Positions 1 to 10,881 are shown, counted from the stretch's first letter. The stretch: DNA of 31,833 nt from Collybiopsis luxurians FD-317 M1 (GCA_000827265.1 KN834773.1:70399-102231); one strand, 5' to 3'. Notes: generated by a model not told the origin, from the letters alone. Program-made: numbers and translations.

Positions 1-260
1 CTGCAGGCAGGGGCTGATGTCAATGCTCAAGGGGGACCCTATGGAACTGCTCTTTAGGCTAGCGCTGCTTCAGGCAACAAGGAAATAGTGGAATGCTTGC
101 TGCAGGCAGGGGCTGATGTTAATGCTCAAGGGGGACACTATGGAACTGCTCTTTGGGCTGGTGCTGCCTTGGGCTACAAGGAAATAGTGGAATGCTTGCT
201 GCAGGCAGGAGCTGATGTCAATGCTCAAGGGGGAGAGTATGGAACTGCTCTTCAAGCTGC
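1..260 (+). repeat. 99-bp tandem repeat (ankyrin coding unit)
   Basis: The segment starting CTGCAGGCAGGGGCTGATGT recurs at about 1, 100 and 199 with only scattered substitutions. The DNA-level identity suggests recent unit duplication or gene conversion rather than old diverged ankyrin repeats. Confidence 0.85.
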
Positions 261-297
261 AACTCATAGTCCAACACTTACCACAGGCAGGAGCTGA
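1..297 (+). pseudogene. Ankyrin-repeat protein, decayed 3' end (partial)
   Basis: Frame 1 encodes three nearly identical 33-residue ankyrin repeats with a 99-bp period (core LLQAGADVNAQGG, then YGTAL and KEIVEC). Such young, near-identical repeats are typical of C-terminal ankyrin arrays of fungal NACHT/NLR proteins, but no NACHT domain is in the window, so that assignment is inference. The gene enters from the left edge. Two lesions are visible. Codon 55-57 is TAG where the other repeats have TGG or CAA. Near 270-285 the reading frame slips: a fourth degenerate repeat (QAGAED) continues in the next frame, while frame 1 stops at TGA 295-297. An alternative is an intron removing the TAG, but I see no suitable donor and acceptor around it. 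Confidence is high for ankyrin homology and moderate for pseudogene status. Confidence 0.8.
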
Positions 298-1066
298 AGA
301 TCAAACTCAAGGCAAAAAAACCAAGCTCCCAAATTAAACACAAATTTCTCCCTGTAATATGCACACTTGAAGCCAAAGAATGAGAATAATGATTACTCTT
401 TATATGTATATACACACAAAAAAAATTGCTTGTTACTCATTACAATATCATATACACACATTAGCATTAAGATACATGAACATGAGGACATCAAGGAAGC
501 AAAATCAAAATGTGAGTGTGAGGCCAGAAGAGGTAGCTCGGGGCACATGGAGAAGGTAAGTGAAGCAATGGATGTACACTGCGTGGTTCATTAAAGAATA
601 AAAGATCATCCTGGGACAGCATATTGCCGTCTCAGTCCACAACGTGAGAATGCATTGCGAAAGCATCAAAAAAAGGTAGATGTAGAGTGCAGGCACGAAA
701 CATTAATGGAAAGGAAAAATTCAGATGGAAGTTGGTTCGTGAGTGTGAGCATCCACAAGTGATCTATGGGTTGGGGTAAGGCACCGCAAGGTCGGAGGTG
801 GAATGTGGGGGTATACTATGAGGATGAGTGATAAGGTATGTTTATGCTAAAAAAAACAGATTGTCCTAGGGGTCCAAAGAATAGCGGTATTGTGAAAGTG
901 AGGGGAAAGGTACAAGAAAGGTATAGTGATAATATGTACATTCTAAAGAAAGCACAAGAACCGAAGAACCAAGAAAACAAACCAAGAAAAAGATAGCACA
1001 AACAAAAAAGAAATAATAATCTTAAACACCTACAAGTTGACAGTAACAACTGCAAACTGCATGCTG
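298..1066. other. Intergenic, no gene seen
   Basis: AT-rich spacer with several A-runs between the ankyrin remnant and the 3' end of the next gene. The short open frames here show no recognisable domain and no consistent splicing. The part near 1066 probably holds the 3' UTR of the minus-strand gene. Confidence 0.6.
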
Positions 1067-4063
1067 CTAATGAGAGACCACCGCAGGCCGTGGTCGTCGA
1101 GATCTACCACCTCGACTTTTATGGTGATGATGAGGATGATTGGTACTTTTTCTGAGAACGTACATCTCCCTCGCGCTCATATACGTCGACCGGTTTTTGT
1201 TCGCTTCTTCGGTCAGCTTCGTAGCGACGGCGTAGAGATGGCGGAGTTTTAAACGTTCGAAGGTATCCTGCAATAGAATGAACAGTGCCTTGTTAGTGTC
1301 ATACTCGAAACAGGATTTACGGATGGGGGAGGGAGGGGAAGTGGAGGGTTGAGGTCTGGTGAAGCAAGGGGAAAAGCCAAGACCAACTCACATCCAACTT
1401 ATCCGCCACATTTGTCAACTTGTCATAATGCTGTCCAAGTTTCTTGAAAAGCGTATCCAATTTAGAAGGTTCCACGATCCGCTTCGTCATATCCGCCAGT
1501 CTTCTTAGACACCTGAATGTTTGGAAAGGAATAACCATGCGATCAGCGACATGTTTTCATCCATGAAAAGACATCCTCACCTCTGCAACGATATCAACCG
1601 GTTCTCATACCTCGACTTCGACTCAACACTTAAATAACTCCAATGCTCCTCCGGCAACGTCCTCCTCCTAACCAGAGTCCTCCGTATCCTCTCAAGCGAC
1701 TCCAGGATATTCCTACACACCTCCAGCAGAGGCTGGACATTCTTCACTTGTTGATGTTGATGTTGATGTTGAGGTTGGTATGGGTCTCGACGTTGATGTT
1801 GATACTGCTGCTGTCGCTGTCGTTGCCGATGCGGTTGGTGAAGCGCGCGTTGACCTTCACGCTGAAGGTCCGAAACGAACTTGCGTACACCTTCGATAAG
1901 TTGGGAGATCTCCTTAATAGAAGATATATTTTGTTCGATGATATGTTGGTCAGAGATTGAGGTTTCGGTCGTCGAGTACTGGCGCAATCGGGATTGGAAT
2001 TGGGATTGGGATTGAGGAAGGGGAAGATGGGGAACAATGATAATAGGCTCGGGTGAATTCGGTAATGGAAATGACGGACGATCGTATGTCCGGGTCGAAG
2101 GAGGGAACATGGTGGCAGGTTCGGTTCGCGGCCGTGGTGGTTGTGGTTGCTGTTGCTGTTGTTGTTGCGGCTGCTGTGCCTCTCGAGTTAACCGAGGTGG
2201 GTCCGGAAGGGGTAAAGACGGCGGAGGTCCAGGAGGAGGAGGGATCACACGAGAAGACTGCTCCTTCGCCTTGACCGTTGTCGTCGTCGTCGTCCTCGGA
2301 ACAGGGAGAGGGAGCAAAAGATCCTCAAGCGAATCACCCAACACCACAAAACTCTCACTTCTTCCTTCCTCAACGATATCAACAGCTCTAAACGACGCTT
2401 CTCCAAGACTCTGCGTTTCAAGCACGAGGTCCCTGGAATCCTCCTCGGTAATGCGATCGCTGAGACTCCTATGAGTCTTCTGAGGATTGGGAAGATGTTG
2501 AAACCCTCTCAGTGGAGGAAGACTCGATAGTGAATCCGCTAGAGCTGAGAGCGGCGGTGGAGGTGTCGACGGGGACGGGGACGTAGGACTGGGGGTAGGA
2601 GTGGAAGTGGGAACGAGGGGATGAGCATGTACTGCGGAAGCATGAGGTGAATGATATGATGACGATGAACGAGGACGAGGTTGAGGTTCTTCGGGGGTTA
2701 TATAATTAGACTGCTGGGGTTGGCGTTGTTGAGTATTATGAAACCCAAACCCAAATGGACTCGAAAATGACTCGGCCAGTGGTTCGTGTGCATTTTTACT
2801 ACCACCGGCGTCACCATTACCACCAACATCAGCAGCAGCGTGTACGTATTCCGAGCCCAAACCCCCACCAGTACCCGTCCCATCACGACGCAAAGGGTCA
2901 ACGGGCTCGAACCCTCTCAGCTGCGAAAAACTCGACAGCGACAGTGGCGACGAAACGAAAGGTGTCCGACTCTGGCTCGTAATTGCCGACACCCTCCGAT
3001 TATGAAGCCTCTGACTCTCCCTCTGACCATCCTGAGCCAAAGGCGACTGCGGCAAAGGGAGCTCCCGTCGTGCACCAAAACCCGGTCTCGGAGGGGGCGT
3101 CGTTGACGCAGGAAGGAACATGGAGTCTATAAGACGAGAGGAGTGTTTCGCAACAGCACCCGTAGCTGCAACACCGCCGCCACCAACAGCACTACCAACA
3201 GCACCACCACCCCCCATACTCCCCTCACCCTCTTCCTCTTCAACAACCTCCTCTATCCTCCCCCTCGGCACATACTGCTCTCTCCCATACTCATCAACTC
3301 CCCATCCCCCAACATAATCAAAATTCTCTATTTGTCGCGTCGTCGGCGCGTGTTTAAAAGACGACGACGACGACGACGGACCGAAACGCGTACGCTTACG
3401 GTCAGCATCTACCCGACCATCCAAATCCCCACCCCCTTCCCCGTCCATATCCATCCCAACCTCTACCCCCAGCCCAAGGCCAACATCCCGATCCGAATCA
3501 ACGCGCATACGCATATCCTCCCCCTCCGCGTCCAAATCCCCATCCACATCCACATCCACATCCATAGGAGGCACCAAATCCGTCCACCTCGGCGCAACCG
3601 TAGCGGCGATCGGCGTCTCCCCATCCCCCGCAAACAATCCAAGGAAATTACTGTGATAAGTCACAACAGGTTCAGAATTCGAAGGGCCATTCAAGTTATT
3701 TCGTCTATCCGAATTAACCGAATTGATGACGATTCCAGGTGACGCTGACCTCGACGCCGAGTCTGACGCGAGGCCAGAGAATGTCAGGTTGATGGGGTTA
3801 GTGGAGGTGAATAGAGGTAATGGAGAGGCAGCGGCGGTGGCGGAGGTGGCGGGGGGTATCGTGGGCGCAGGTGAAGATGCGGATGAAAATGGATAGTGAG
3901 GTAGGTCTCCCGAAGTCATGGTAGGATTTTGGTTCGGGTTCAGGTTCGGGTTCTGATCCCGAGACGAAGAAGACGAAGGAGGAGGAGAAGAAGAACCTCC
4001 TTTGAAGGTGACCAAACGGCGCATAAGATGGGATGCTGAAGTCGAAGGTTTATGCGAAGACAT
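1067..4063 (-). CDS. Low-complexity protein with C-terminal helical module, unknown function
   Basis: Three exons on the minus strand: 4063-1581, 1512-1392 and 1267-1067, giving 934 aa. Introns are 68 nt (GTGAGG..TTCAG) and 124 nt (GTGAGT..TGCAG); both joins keep phase. The first ~690 residues are compositionally biased: Ser/Pro/Gly tracts, an Asp/Glu/Met/Val stretch around 165-220, poly-Pro and poly-Gln. From about residue 690 the protein becomes helical with charged heptad-like segments (IIEQNISSIKEISQLIEGV, then RNILESLERIRR), interrupted by a His/Gln/Arg-rich linker. This module runs across both introns to KLTEEANKNRSTYMSAREMY and ends in a His/Arg-rich tail. I do not recognise a named family. 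The layout of a long disordered region plus a conserved-looking helical end suggests a scaffold or regulatory protein, which is inference. ATG 4063 is preceded directly by a pentanucleotide repeat. Confidence 0.75.
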
Positions 4064-4065
4064 TT

Positions 4066-4090
4066 CGTTTCGTTTCGTTTCGTTTCGTTT
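4066..4090 (-). repeat. (AAACG)5 pentanucleotide repeat abutting a start codon
   Basis: Five perfect copies of CGTTT on the plus strand (AAACG on the coding strand). The next unit, 4065-4061, reads AAATG and carries the start ATG of the 934-aa protein, so the start codon looks like a one-base variant of the repeat unit. Confidence 0.9.
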
Positions 4091-5755
4091 TTATTTTTAT
4101 GGTTTTTCCCCTCGCGTTAGCGTTCGACAGATTCTAGGTTTTGTTTTATGTCTGCTAGTGTGGCAACGCGAAAAGATTGAAGCGAGGATTTGTGGCGTCC
4201 GTAAAGGACAGATTTCGGAAATTGTGGGGGGTAAACGGGAGGTGTGGGTCCAAATGAATGAATACTGATGATGATTTCACTGCATAAAGTATAATGGACG
4301 CGTGAGCGTTGACAGTCTTTTCCTTTTTTTTCGTGGCGAACAATGCCAAAAAAAACCCAGAAGGAAAAAAGGAATACGTACAAAGAAGCGATGCTTTTTA
4401 AACTTTCCAAAAGTCCGTGTCCGTGTTTCCCTAATTCCAATTACCCTTGAACCATCCTTTGTTTTTTTTTCTTTCTTTCTTCTTTTCGATTCCTTGTCTT
4501 TTTGACAGAACAAAGCACACACACAGACACCCGAGTAAAACCGAGCGCGATCAAAAAACCAAAGTCCGAAGTAAAACGAGGCAAGGCCAGCCGGCGCAAT
4601 GCGTGTCCTCAGCCTAGGTATCCGCTAACCGTATGCCGTTCGACTGGAACCCAAACCCGAGTCCGAAATCCCAAGTTCCAAAAGTTTCCAAGTTCTAGTG
4701 GGCGGGAGAAGAAGAACAACCCTGCCGGTGAAGGTGAAGTGAGAAAAAGAGACGTGTAGAATGCAGACCAAGAGACGAGCGAAAAAGGGCAAGAAGGGAA
4801 GAAGGGACGACCGCCGACTAAGCTTAAGCTTTAATCCTTTTCATATCTCCAGCCTTTAAGCGCCGTCAATCGCCCCTTCCGACCGGGGGCAAATTGCAAC
4901 CCTGGATGGGGAATGGTTGCACTGTGCGAAGCGCCAAGTTTGCCGGAGCCTTAGGACTTGTCCTTCCCCCTGAGCAAGAGTATTCAATAACTCCAATATG
5001 TAAGTATTCAAGGAACACTTTCGAATTCAAGTCGATTTCGTTTCAAATGCCATTGCCGATGCGTGGTTACCGCTCTCCGCCAAACTTCCAAAGTCCACAA
5101 AATCTAGATGGTCCAGGATATTAATCTATCCTGAAAAGCGTATGTATATCATTATTGGAGGGATTCGAACAAGAGATCCATTGTCTAGATGTCCAGCTGG
5201 ATGGATCATTGGATAGACGGACGGACGGACGGACGGATGGGATGTGAAAAAACATGCGCGTGTATGATCTTGACATTGACGGAATAGATTTCCATCTTCC
5301 CACGATTAGATTTATGAACGTCGAACGATGAATGTATACATAGACATGCTTTGTATTCGGACAGAAAAAAAAAAGGCATACAAATAAGGAGAGTGAAGTT
5401 AGTGAAGAGTGAGAGCCAAAAAAAAAAGGGAGTTAATGTCAAAGTAGAATAATTTACGGTAAAAAATAACTACGTAGATTCGGAATAGTTACGAGGAACT
5501 TTTTTAAAAGGGTCCAGGCTCCAGGCAAAAAATCCCAATTACAAGTTGAAACGTTGACCGAAAGCATCGGCGATGACACCATCCCAGCCCAGCATCTCCT
5601 AACCAACGTCCAAGTAACACCCCCGCACACACCTGCACATACTGTAAACTCTATACACACAACGCAACCCCCACAAACACCATCGTCAACGCGAAAAGAC
5701 CGGACAGCACACCCCACACACTCCAAATGTAACCAACTACTTCCCGATCATCCCT
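4091..5755. other. Intergenic, promoter of the 934-aa gene and 3' flank of the F-BAR gene
   Basis: About 1.7 kb between two minus-strand genes. It holds T-rich and CT-rich tracts near 4320-4500, a tetranucleotide repeat at 5217-5236 and A-runs near 5366-5429. I see no supportable gene; the short open frames have no domain. Confidence 0.6.
5217..5236 (+). repeat. (ACGG)5 tetranucleotide repeat
   Basis: Five perfect ACGG units followed by an ATGG variant. A simple microsatellite in intergenic DNA. Confidence 0.9.
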
Positions 5756-7682
5756 TCAGAACAACCGAACAAAATTACTCGGAAACACATGCCTCCCCTC
5801 CTCCCTCCTCGCCTCATCCAACAACTCCCCACTCCACCATCCATCATCCGGAATATCCGTAACAGCAATAATATCCCCAGCCTGGAAATTAAACTCTTCC
5901 TCAATCGTCGCCGTATAATCGTACATCGCTTCCACTAAAAAAAATTAATTATTTAGCTCTTTTCTTTGATTGTGATGAAAGAAAAAACACACCATAAAAC
6001 AGAATCTTATTTGTATTCCCCCTCTCCCCACTAGGCGGAATAGGCGGAATAGGAGCAGCCACCTCCACATCCGTAGGCTGAGGCGGAAGCGTCATCCTTC
6101 TCGTATTAGGCTGACTATCCCCACTCGCCGTCGACACATTATTCGCCCTCGCCTCAGCCATCTCCCTCTCCCCATACCCTCCATTCATCCCATTCCTCAT
6201 CTGCTGCGAGGACGGCTGAGAATGCATTTGCGGAGGGGACGAAGGTACAGCAGGAGGAGGAGGAGGGACGTTGACGCTGTTATTCGGCGTCATCCTGGGA
6301 GGCGAAGCAACATTCGTAGAACGTGTAGGCGAAGGCGTACGATGGGTTCTACCACCACCCGTCGTCGACGCAGCGGCAGAGTTATCCCTCTGCAAAGTCG
6401 TCTGGGAGGGTGGGGGCGACTGCGCACCCGAACCACCAGCGTTGTGATTATACGGAGGCGCATTCGTCGACGGTCTCCTCGTCGTCCGATTGAAATTAGC
6501 CGGGCGAGTGGACACAGCGGGAGAACTAAGGTTGCCCACTAGCGAAGTCCTCGAGGACGATCCATCGGCGTTAACAGGACCAGTTATGAACTCTGGTGGA
6601 TTGGGGATCGAGTTACCTGTACCGTATTCATGTACAAAGACTTCAATATCCCTGTCAGTTTCGAGTTGGTCTAAGACAGTACGAATAGTTTCGCATGACT
6701 AGGAAAAAGGAAGCAATCAGTCCCAAATCCCAATCCCAAAATACTATTTCATACCTCATCATCAGCAACACAAACCGTCGAAACCGCATTCGCATAAGCC
6801 CAAAGATTATCCTTCATAAAATCCAACCTCTCCTCCTCAAGATCCTGCGACAAATCACAATAAAGCTTCCAATCATTCTCCCAACCTGGAATCATATCCG
6901 CCAACGCCTTCGTAAACGCCTTGTAATCCTTCTCATTCGCATTTACCGTCTGCATCGCGTGTTTCAGCTTTAGCCTGATCTTGTCCGCCTCGGGACTCTG
7001 CGGCTGGTTCTCCAACTGGGCGTTATAGTTGGCAATGCGCACGACGTCGGTTTGGTACTTTTCGCGCGCTTTGGAGACGTGGGTTTCGGAGGAGAGTTTG
7101 GATTTGTATTTTTTTTCGACGGAGGCTTGGATCGTTCGACGGTGGTCGTTTTGTTTGTTGAGCAGGGCGGCGGTGGGTTCTTCCATTTCGGTGCGGATTT
7201 GGGAGGCGAGTTGGAGGTGGGTGTTGGCTAGTTTTTCGGTTTCGAGCTGGAGGGTGTCGAGGGCGTTGCGCAGCTCCCTGTATTCGAGGGTGAATTATTT
7301 TAGTATTCATCGGAGATAAACAAGTAACATACGCAATCTCATCTTTCCCCATCGCATTCTGAGCAAGCTGTATCAGCTTTCTGGCATACTCTTCTTCAAT
7401 CGCAGCCCTAAACCAAAAGGATTCAGCTCTGCCTTGGAAAAAAATAAAAAGAAAAAAAAGACAAGTCACCCACCGTTCCTTCCAAAAATTCCTCAAACTA
7501 TCCGTCGTCCTCATTGCACCCCTCATCCTCGCAAACAAGACATTGACCCCAGCATCGCCTTCACCCCAAAACGAATTACAAAAGTCCCTAGATGTGCTAC
7601 CATTGTACAAATCTATACCGGGAGATTTGGCTGTAGCGTACTTGGATAATGAGGATACCGAACCTTGGGTTCGTACTGACAT
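5756..7682 (-). CDS. F-BAR and SH3 cytokinesis protein (Cdc15/Imp2/Hof1 type)
   Basis: Five exons on the minus strand: 7682-7474, 7407-7333, 7277-6755, 6698-5993 and 5934-5756; 563 aa. The introns are 55-66 nt with good GT-AG ends and all joins keep phase. An N-terminal F-BAR domain occupies about residues 33-300, recognisable from RDFCNSFWGEGDAG, LRNFWKERAAIEEEYARKL and GKDEIAELRNALDTL. A Ser/Pro/Thr-rich linker (about 330-500) follows, then a C-terminal SH3 domain (505-563) with AMYDYTA, GWWSG and PSNFVRL. In yeasts these proteins bind membrane phosphoinositides at the division site and recruit actin-ring and septum factors through the SH3 domain. At 563 aa it is near Imp2 and Hof1 and shorter than Cdc15. 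Choice among these paralogues is not possible from sequence alone. The SH3 domain is split from the linker by an intron at 5992-5935. Confidence 0.93.
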
Positions 7683-9157
7683 CAAGAAGAAGACGAAGAA
7701 GGTATAGGATGGATTAGATTAAGAGAAAGATGGAAGGGAAGAAGGCCACCTGCGCTCTAAGGTGACGGTGTTGAAGATGGATGTACAGATGTGAACGGCA
7801 GGCCGCACGGTTCTTTTGATGTACACCGAAACAAACCCATCAGTAGTGCGCGCTTAGGCTGTGCTCTCACATTCTGATCTGTTTTGGGTTCTGTCATATC
7901 TGTGTACGCATCTCTAAGTAGCTCCGCCGATACAACTGGAAATCATCTTGGTAGTCTACTTGACATTGAAGATAGACAGATAAATCAACACGTTGTAGAT
8001 AGTATTTGGTTTCTTAACCCCCACACCCATTAATCAAAGGTACACTCTACGATACTCACCCTCAAACAAAGATAGGTCCCAGTTCCCAAGCTGGAGCCAA
8101 GGTTCACCCTCATCGTACATTGACATGCTGTGACTCAAGACAGCAACTTTTGAGCCGAGCAGAATCTCTCTAGAGCCCAGTCGCGTTTCAAGAGTCGACC
8201 TGAAAATCGATGCAATGCACCTTATGCTTCGTTTTCGACGTTCATCTCATTCCGCGATCCAAGATACCACTGGACCGCAAAATATCATAGCCAGTCACTA
8301 GTCATACTCAGTCACATAATCCTGAAACGATGGCAAACGTCGAGACCAAGTCGAGACTCGTGTCGAACGGACAATTAAAAAGAAACCGGCAGCTTGAACG
8401 GTTCTACCATCCCATTGTCATCTCGGATGACCATGTACATACTAGGATGCAAGCGCTGAAGCACTAAGATCTTCGACAACTTCAATGAAAATTTTGCGAC
8501 TTGTCTTCTGGATTTACCCATTACCCTCGTCGTCAACGGTCAAGAGTTTCATGAACATATGTACCCGTATAGAGTCAGACCAAGTCTGGTCAATGATGAT
8601 GATGATGATGAACACTGAACAATGATAATGACTCGGACGCACTTACTTTCCATTGATTAATATTGATTAATACTGATTAAGATTAGCCGTTTGAACTCGA
8701 GAATTGAGCTGCGACACAGTGTTGATCAAGGGAGGTAGCGAAGGAGGGTGTTAGGGCACACGGAAGATAAACCCCCGGACCCATACTTAGTACCATTAAT
8801 TAGAAGTTTGGGTTTGAGAAATGAACCGCAACACACTCAGGCTGTTGATCAGGTCGGGGTAGGAATGTAGTATACGGTTCCCCATGCTTTTAATATCTCC
8901 AGCAAAACATCGAAAGAGACTGCCACATTAAGCATTTATCATCAAAACGTGTCGCAAAAAGTCGACTCCTAGCCTCACTTCCGAGCCCGAGCCTACCTAT
9001 GTGTGGATACAGCGGCTCGCCGGAATCTCTATCCTTCCTTCCTTCCCTTTTCAGTATCTCCGTTTTGTTCGGGATGTCCAGAACTCGACACTTGAGAAAA
9101 TTGCCCTTGTCCATTTCACCGCAATGTTGCGTCGGAACTTCTCGAGCTGTCAAAGCT
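7683..9157. other. Intergenic, gene-poor
   Basis: Upstream region of the F-BAR gene and following spacer. It holds an (ATG)6 run at 8593-8610, a short ATTGATTAATA-type tandem near 8653-8690 and two loosely similar segments near 8697-8740 and 8815-8865 sharing GTTGATCA. No gene is supported; a 45-codon open frame at 8330-8467 has no homology I recognise. Confidence 0.55.
8593..8610 (+). repeat. (ATG)6 microsatellite
   Basis: Six perfect ATG units in intergenic DNA. Confidence 0.9.
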
Positions 9158-9159
9158 TA

Positions 9160-9196
9160 CAGCTGTTTCCGTAACTATATGGAATTCCAAAAATCT
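9160..9196 (+). repeat. Left terminal inverted repeat of the MITE
   Basis: 37 bp, begins CAGCTGTTTCCG and ends AAAAATCT. It differs from the right repeat by one base (A versus G at position 20). Confidence 0.9.
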
Positions 9197-9425
9197 TTTT
9201 AAAAAAATTTGTCACATTACTTTTTGGCTTTTGGTTTTGTCAGAGTATAGGTAGTCAGATACATAGTCACTTCCTCCACCTCATGAGATTCATTGTCTTG
9301 CGAAGCTCTCGTTGGGCTTGACATTGTAGGAAGGATGAGCGACGTAAACTACGAGAATAAGCGTTTAGCCTGCGCTAAGTAAAGCCTGAGAGCGGTGAGT
9401 CACTAGTGACCTCAGATTTCTTTTT

Positions 9426-9462
9426 AGATTTTTGGAATTCCACATAGTTACGGAAACAGCTG
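9426..9462 (-). repeat. Right terminal inverted repeat of the MITE
   Basis: Reverse complement of the left repeat with one mismatch; ends CGGAAACAGCTG just before the flanking TA. Confidence 0.9.
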
Positions 9463-9464
9463 TA

Positions 9465-10546
9465 ATATAAATAGCAGTCATGCCATTCAACTAGATTATG
9501 GAAAAATCGGACGTTTCGAATATATTATAGCGGTCCTATAGGTGGACCTTATCACGGACTATCCTCGCATATAGAGGCACAAAGCTGCTGCCGATAAGAA
9601 AATCCAGATAGAAGTAAACCAGATAGTGGGTAAGTCGCGGTTCAGCAAGCCATCACTGTTTTTGGATCGTTCAAGACGGACCTTGTTTTTGGGAGGGCAA
9701 AGCTGATGTTCAGAATTAACCAATGAAACACCACTACGCGACGCGACACGTACACTTGGCCTACTCTAACATGAGCGTGCATATTTTGCCACCCGACGCG
9801 TGTCGTGAAGACTGGCTCAAGATTGTCCTTCAGACGCTTGTCCCAGGGCGCGTCATAGGCGGCCGACAACAAACACCCCCCTCCCTTTCTTCATTCTTGC
9901 ATCCACTCACAAAGGCCCACAGTGGATCCGCGATTCCGGAAGGATTTCCTGTCAAAAAAAATCCATTATTAGACTTATTTCCGAGCCTATCACATGGAAC
10001 TACCGTCCACCAAGTTCTCCTCCCTCCTTCTTTATCTCCATTTTATTCTCATCAAGTTAGTTAGTTTGCTACATAGGAGTTCAAGAACGCCTTTTGGTCC
10101 GGACCATCATATGTAGAGTCAACCGTTAACCCCTGAACTGTCGAGCTAATTTTAACAGCCTTCCGAAATACAGAGCCTTCAACATCCTCATTCCGACACC
10201 GGGACGGAAAAAGGTTCAAATCAAGATGAAACTAAAAACGAGATCATCCAAAGCAGATCGTGTCTTGGCTTGAAAGATAGTACTCTACTTAGCCCACTAC
10301 GGGCGCCCAAGGCCTGATTTAACGAGTTTCAACTCAATCTTGATCCTTCTTGAAGACGTATAGAAAAAAATGACAGCCTGAGTTCGTCGTGGAATACGGT
10401 CTGGGGATTGACAGTAAGCACGCAGTCACGGTAGCAAGTCTATATCGTCCAGCCTCATCTCTGTATTGTACATATATTTAATAACTCAAAACATACACAC
10501 AATCGTGGAGGTCGTCAATAGAATGTAAGTACTATAATGGCAACAT
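9465..10546. other. Intergenic, no gene seen
   Basis: Spacer between the MITE and the 3' end of the metallothionein gene. A 113-codon open frame at 9723-10064 has a random-looking composition and no domain. The last ~100 bases probably carry the metallothionein 3' UTR. Confidence 0.55.
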
Positions 10547-10700
10547 TTAACTACTTCCGCGTTTACAATCACCTGCCTTGCATCCACAGCTGCGAGTTCC
10601 AAGGTCAACGAGTGCTTGATTATTTTTGATGGAGACTAGGTACTCACGAAGCCCCACAATTGCATGATGTGCTTCCGCAGTGCTCAGACCGGAAGGTCAT
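10547..10700 (-). CDS. Metallothionein, 31 aa, two exons
   Basis: Exons 10700-10648 and 10589-10547 on the minus strand join in phase across a 58-nt intron (GTGAGT..CGCAG, with TTGAC as a likely branch point). The 31-residue product has six cysteines spaced C-X4-C-X-C-X3-C-X-C-X4-C (residues 8, 13, 15, 19, 21, 26), with Gly, Ser, Lys and Asn between them and no aromatic residue except Phe3. This is the soft-metal ligand pattern of short fungal metallothioneins, which bind Cu(I), Zn(II) or Cd(II) as cytosolic metal-thiolate clusters. Related proteins often end in a further C-X-C; here the last cysteine is followed by KRGSS, so one ligand may be missing. A minus-strand TATA box at 10881-10874 and a probable 5'-UTR intron support transcription. 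Which metal it binds cannot be read from the sequence. Confidence 0.82.
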
Positions 10701-10706
10701 TTCAAT

Positions 10707-10771
10707 CTGCGCAACGCAAGTCAGTTCCATCGTTCGGCAGCAATTGGGTCCGATTTTCCGGAAAGACATAC
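10707..10771 (-). other. Probable 5'-UTR intron of the metallothionein gene
   Basis: Donor GTATGT at 10771 and acceptor GCGCAG ending at 10707, 65 nt, with a consensus CTGAC branch site 13 nt before the acceptor. It lies between the TATA box and the ATG, leaving only ATTGAA before the start codon. Inferred from splice signals only. Confidence 0.5.
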
Positions 10772-10873
10772 AGAGATCATAATAGCTAGATGATTTCGTC
10801 AAAGTTTACTTGACTTGAGTACTATAGCAAATTGGTGTGTTTTCAACTGCAGCAGAACATCGACTGCGCAATA

Positions 10874-10881
10874 CTTATATA
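10874..10881 (-). promoter_or_regulatory. TATA box of the metallothionein gene
   Basis: TATATAAG on the minus strand, 174 bp upstream of the ATG. The spacing fits a leader that contains the proposed 5'-UTR intron. Confidence 0.55.

Larger units (their letters stand above)
9158..9464. mobile_element. Non-autonomous inverted-repeat element (MITE), 303 bp
   Basis: Two 37-bp terminal inverted repeats (9160-9196 and 9426-9462) match at 36 of 37 positions. They begin CAGCTGTTTCCGTAACTAT. Each end is flanked by TA (9158-9159 and 9463-9464), as expected for the TA target-site duplication of Tc1/mariner/pogo-type transposons. The interior has no transposase-sized open frame, so the element would depend on a transposase elsewhere. 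High end-to-end identity suggests a fairly recent insertion. The superfamily is inferred from the TA flanks and small size. A perfect chance repeat this long is very unlikely. Confidence 0.82.

Noticed and set aside
2037..3742. Long plus-strand open frames of up to 199 codons
   Set aside because: They lie antisense to the low-complexity coding exon at 1581-4063 and have Arg/His/Pro-rich composition expected from its reverse strand.
5150..5225. tRNA-like T-loop (GTTCGAATCC on the minus strand)
   Set aside because: The bases flanking the loop do not pair into a T stem and no acceptor or anticodon stem can be drawn around it.
8330..8467. 45-codon open frame with ATG
   Set aside because: No domain, signal peptide, cysteine pattern or splice context supports it.
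9723..10064. 113-codon plus-strand open frame
   Set aside because: Random-looking composition, no recognisable motif and no promoter signal close by.
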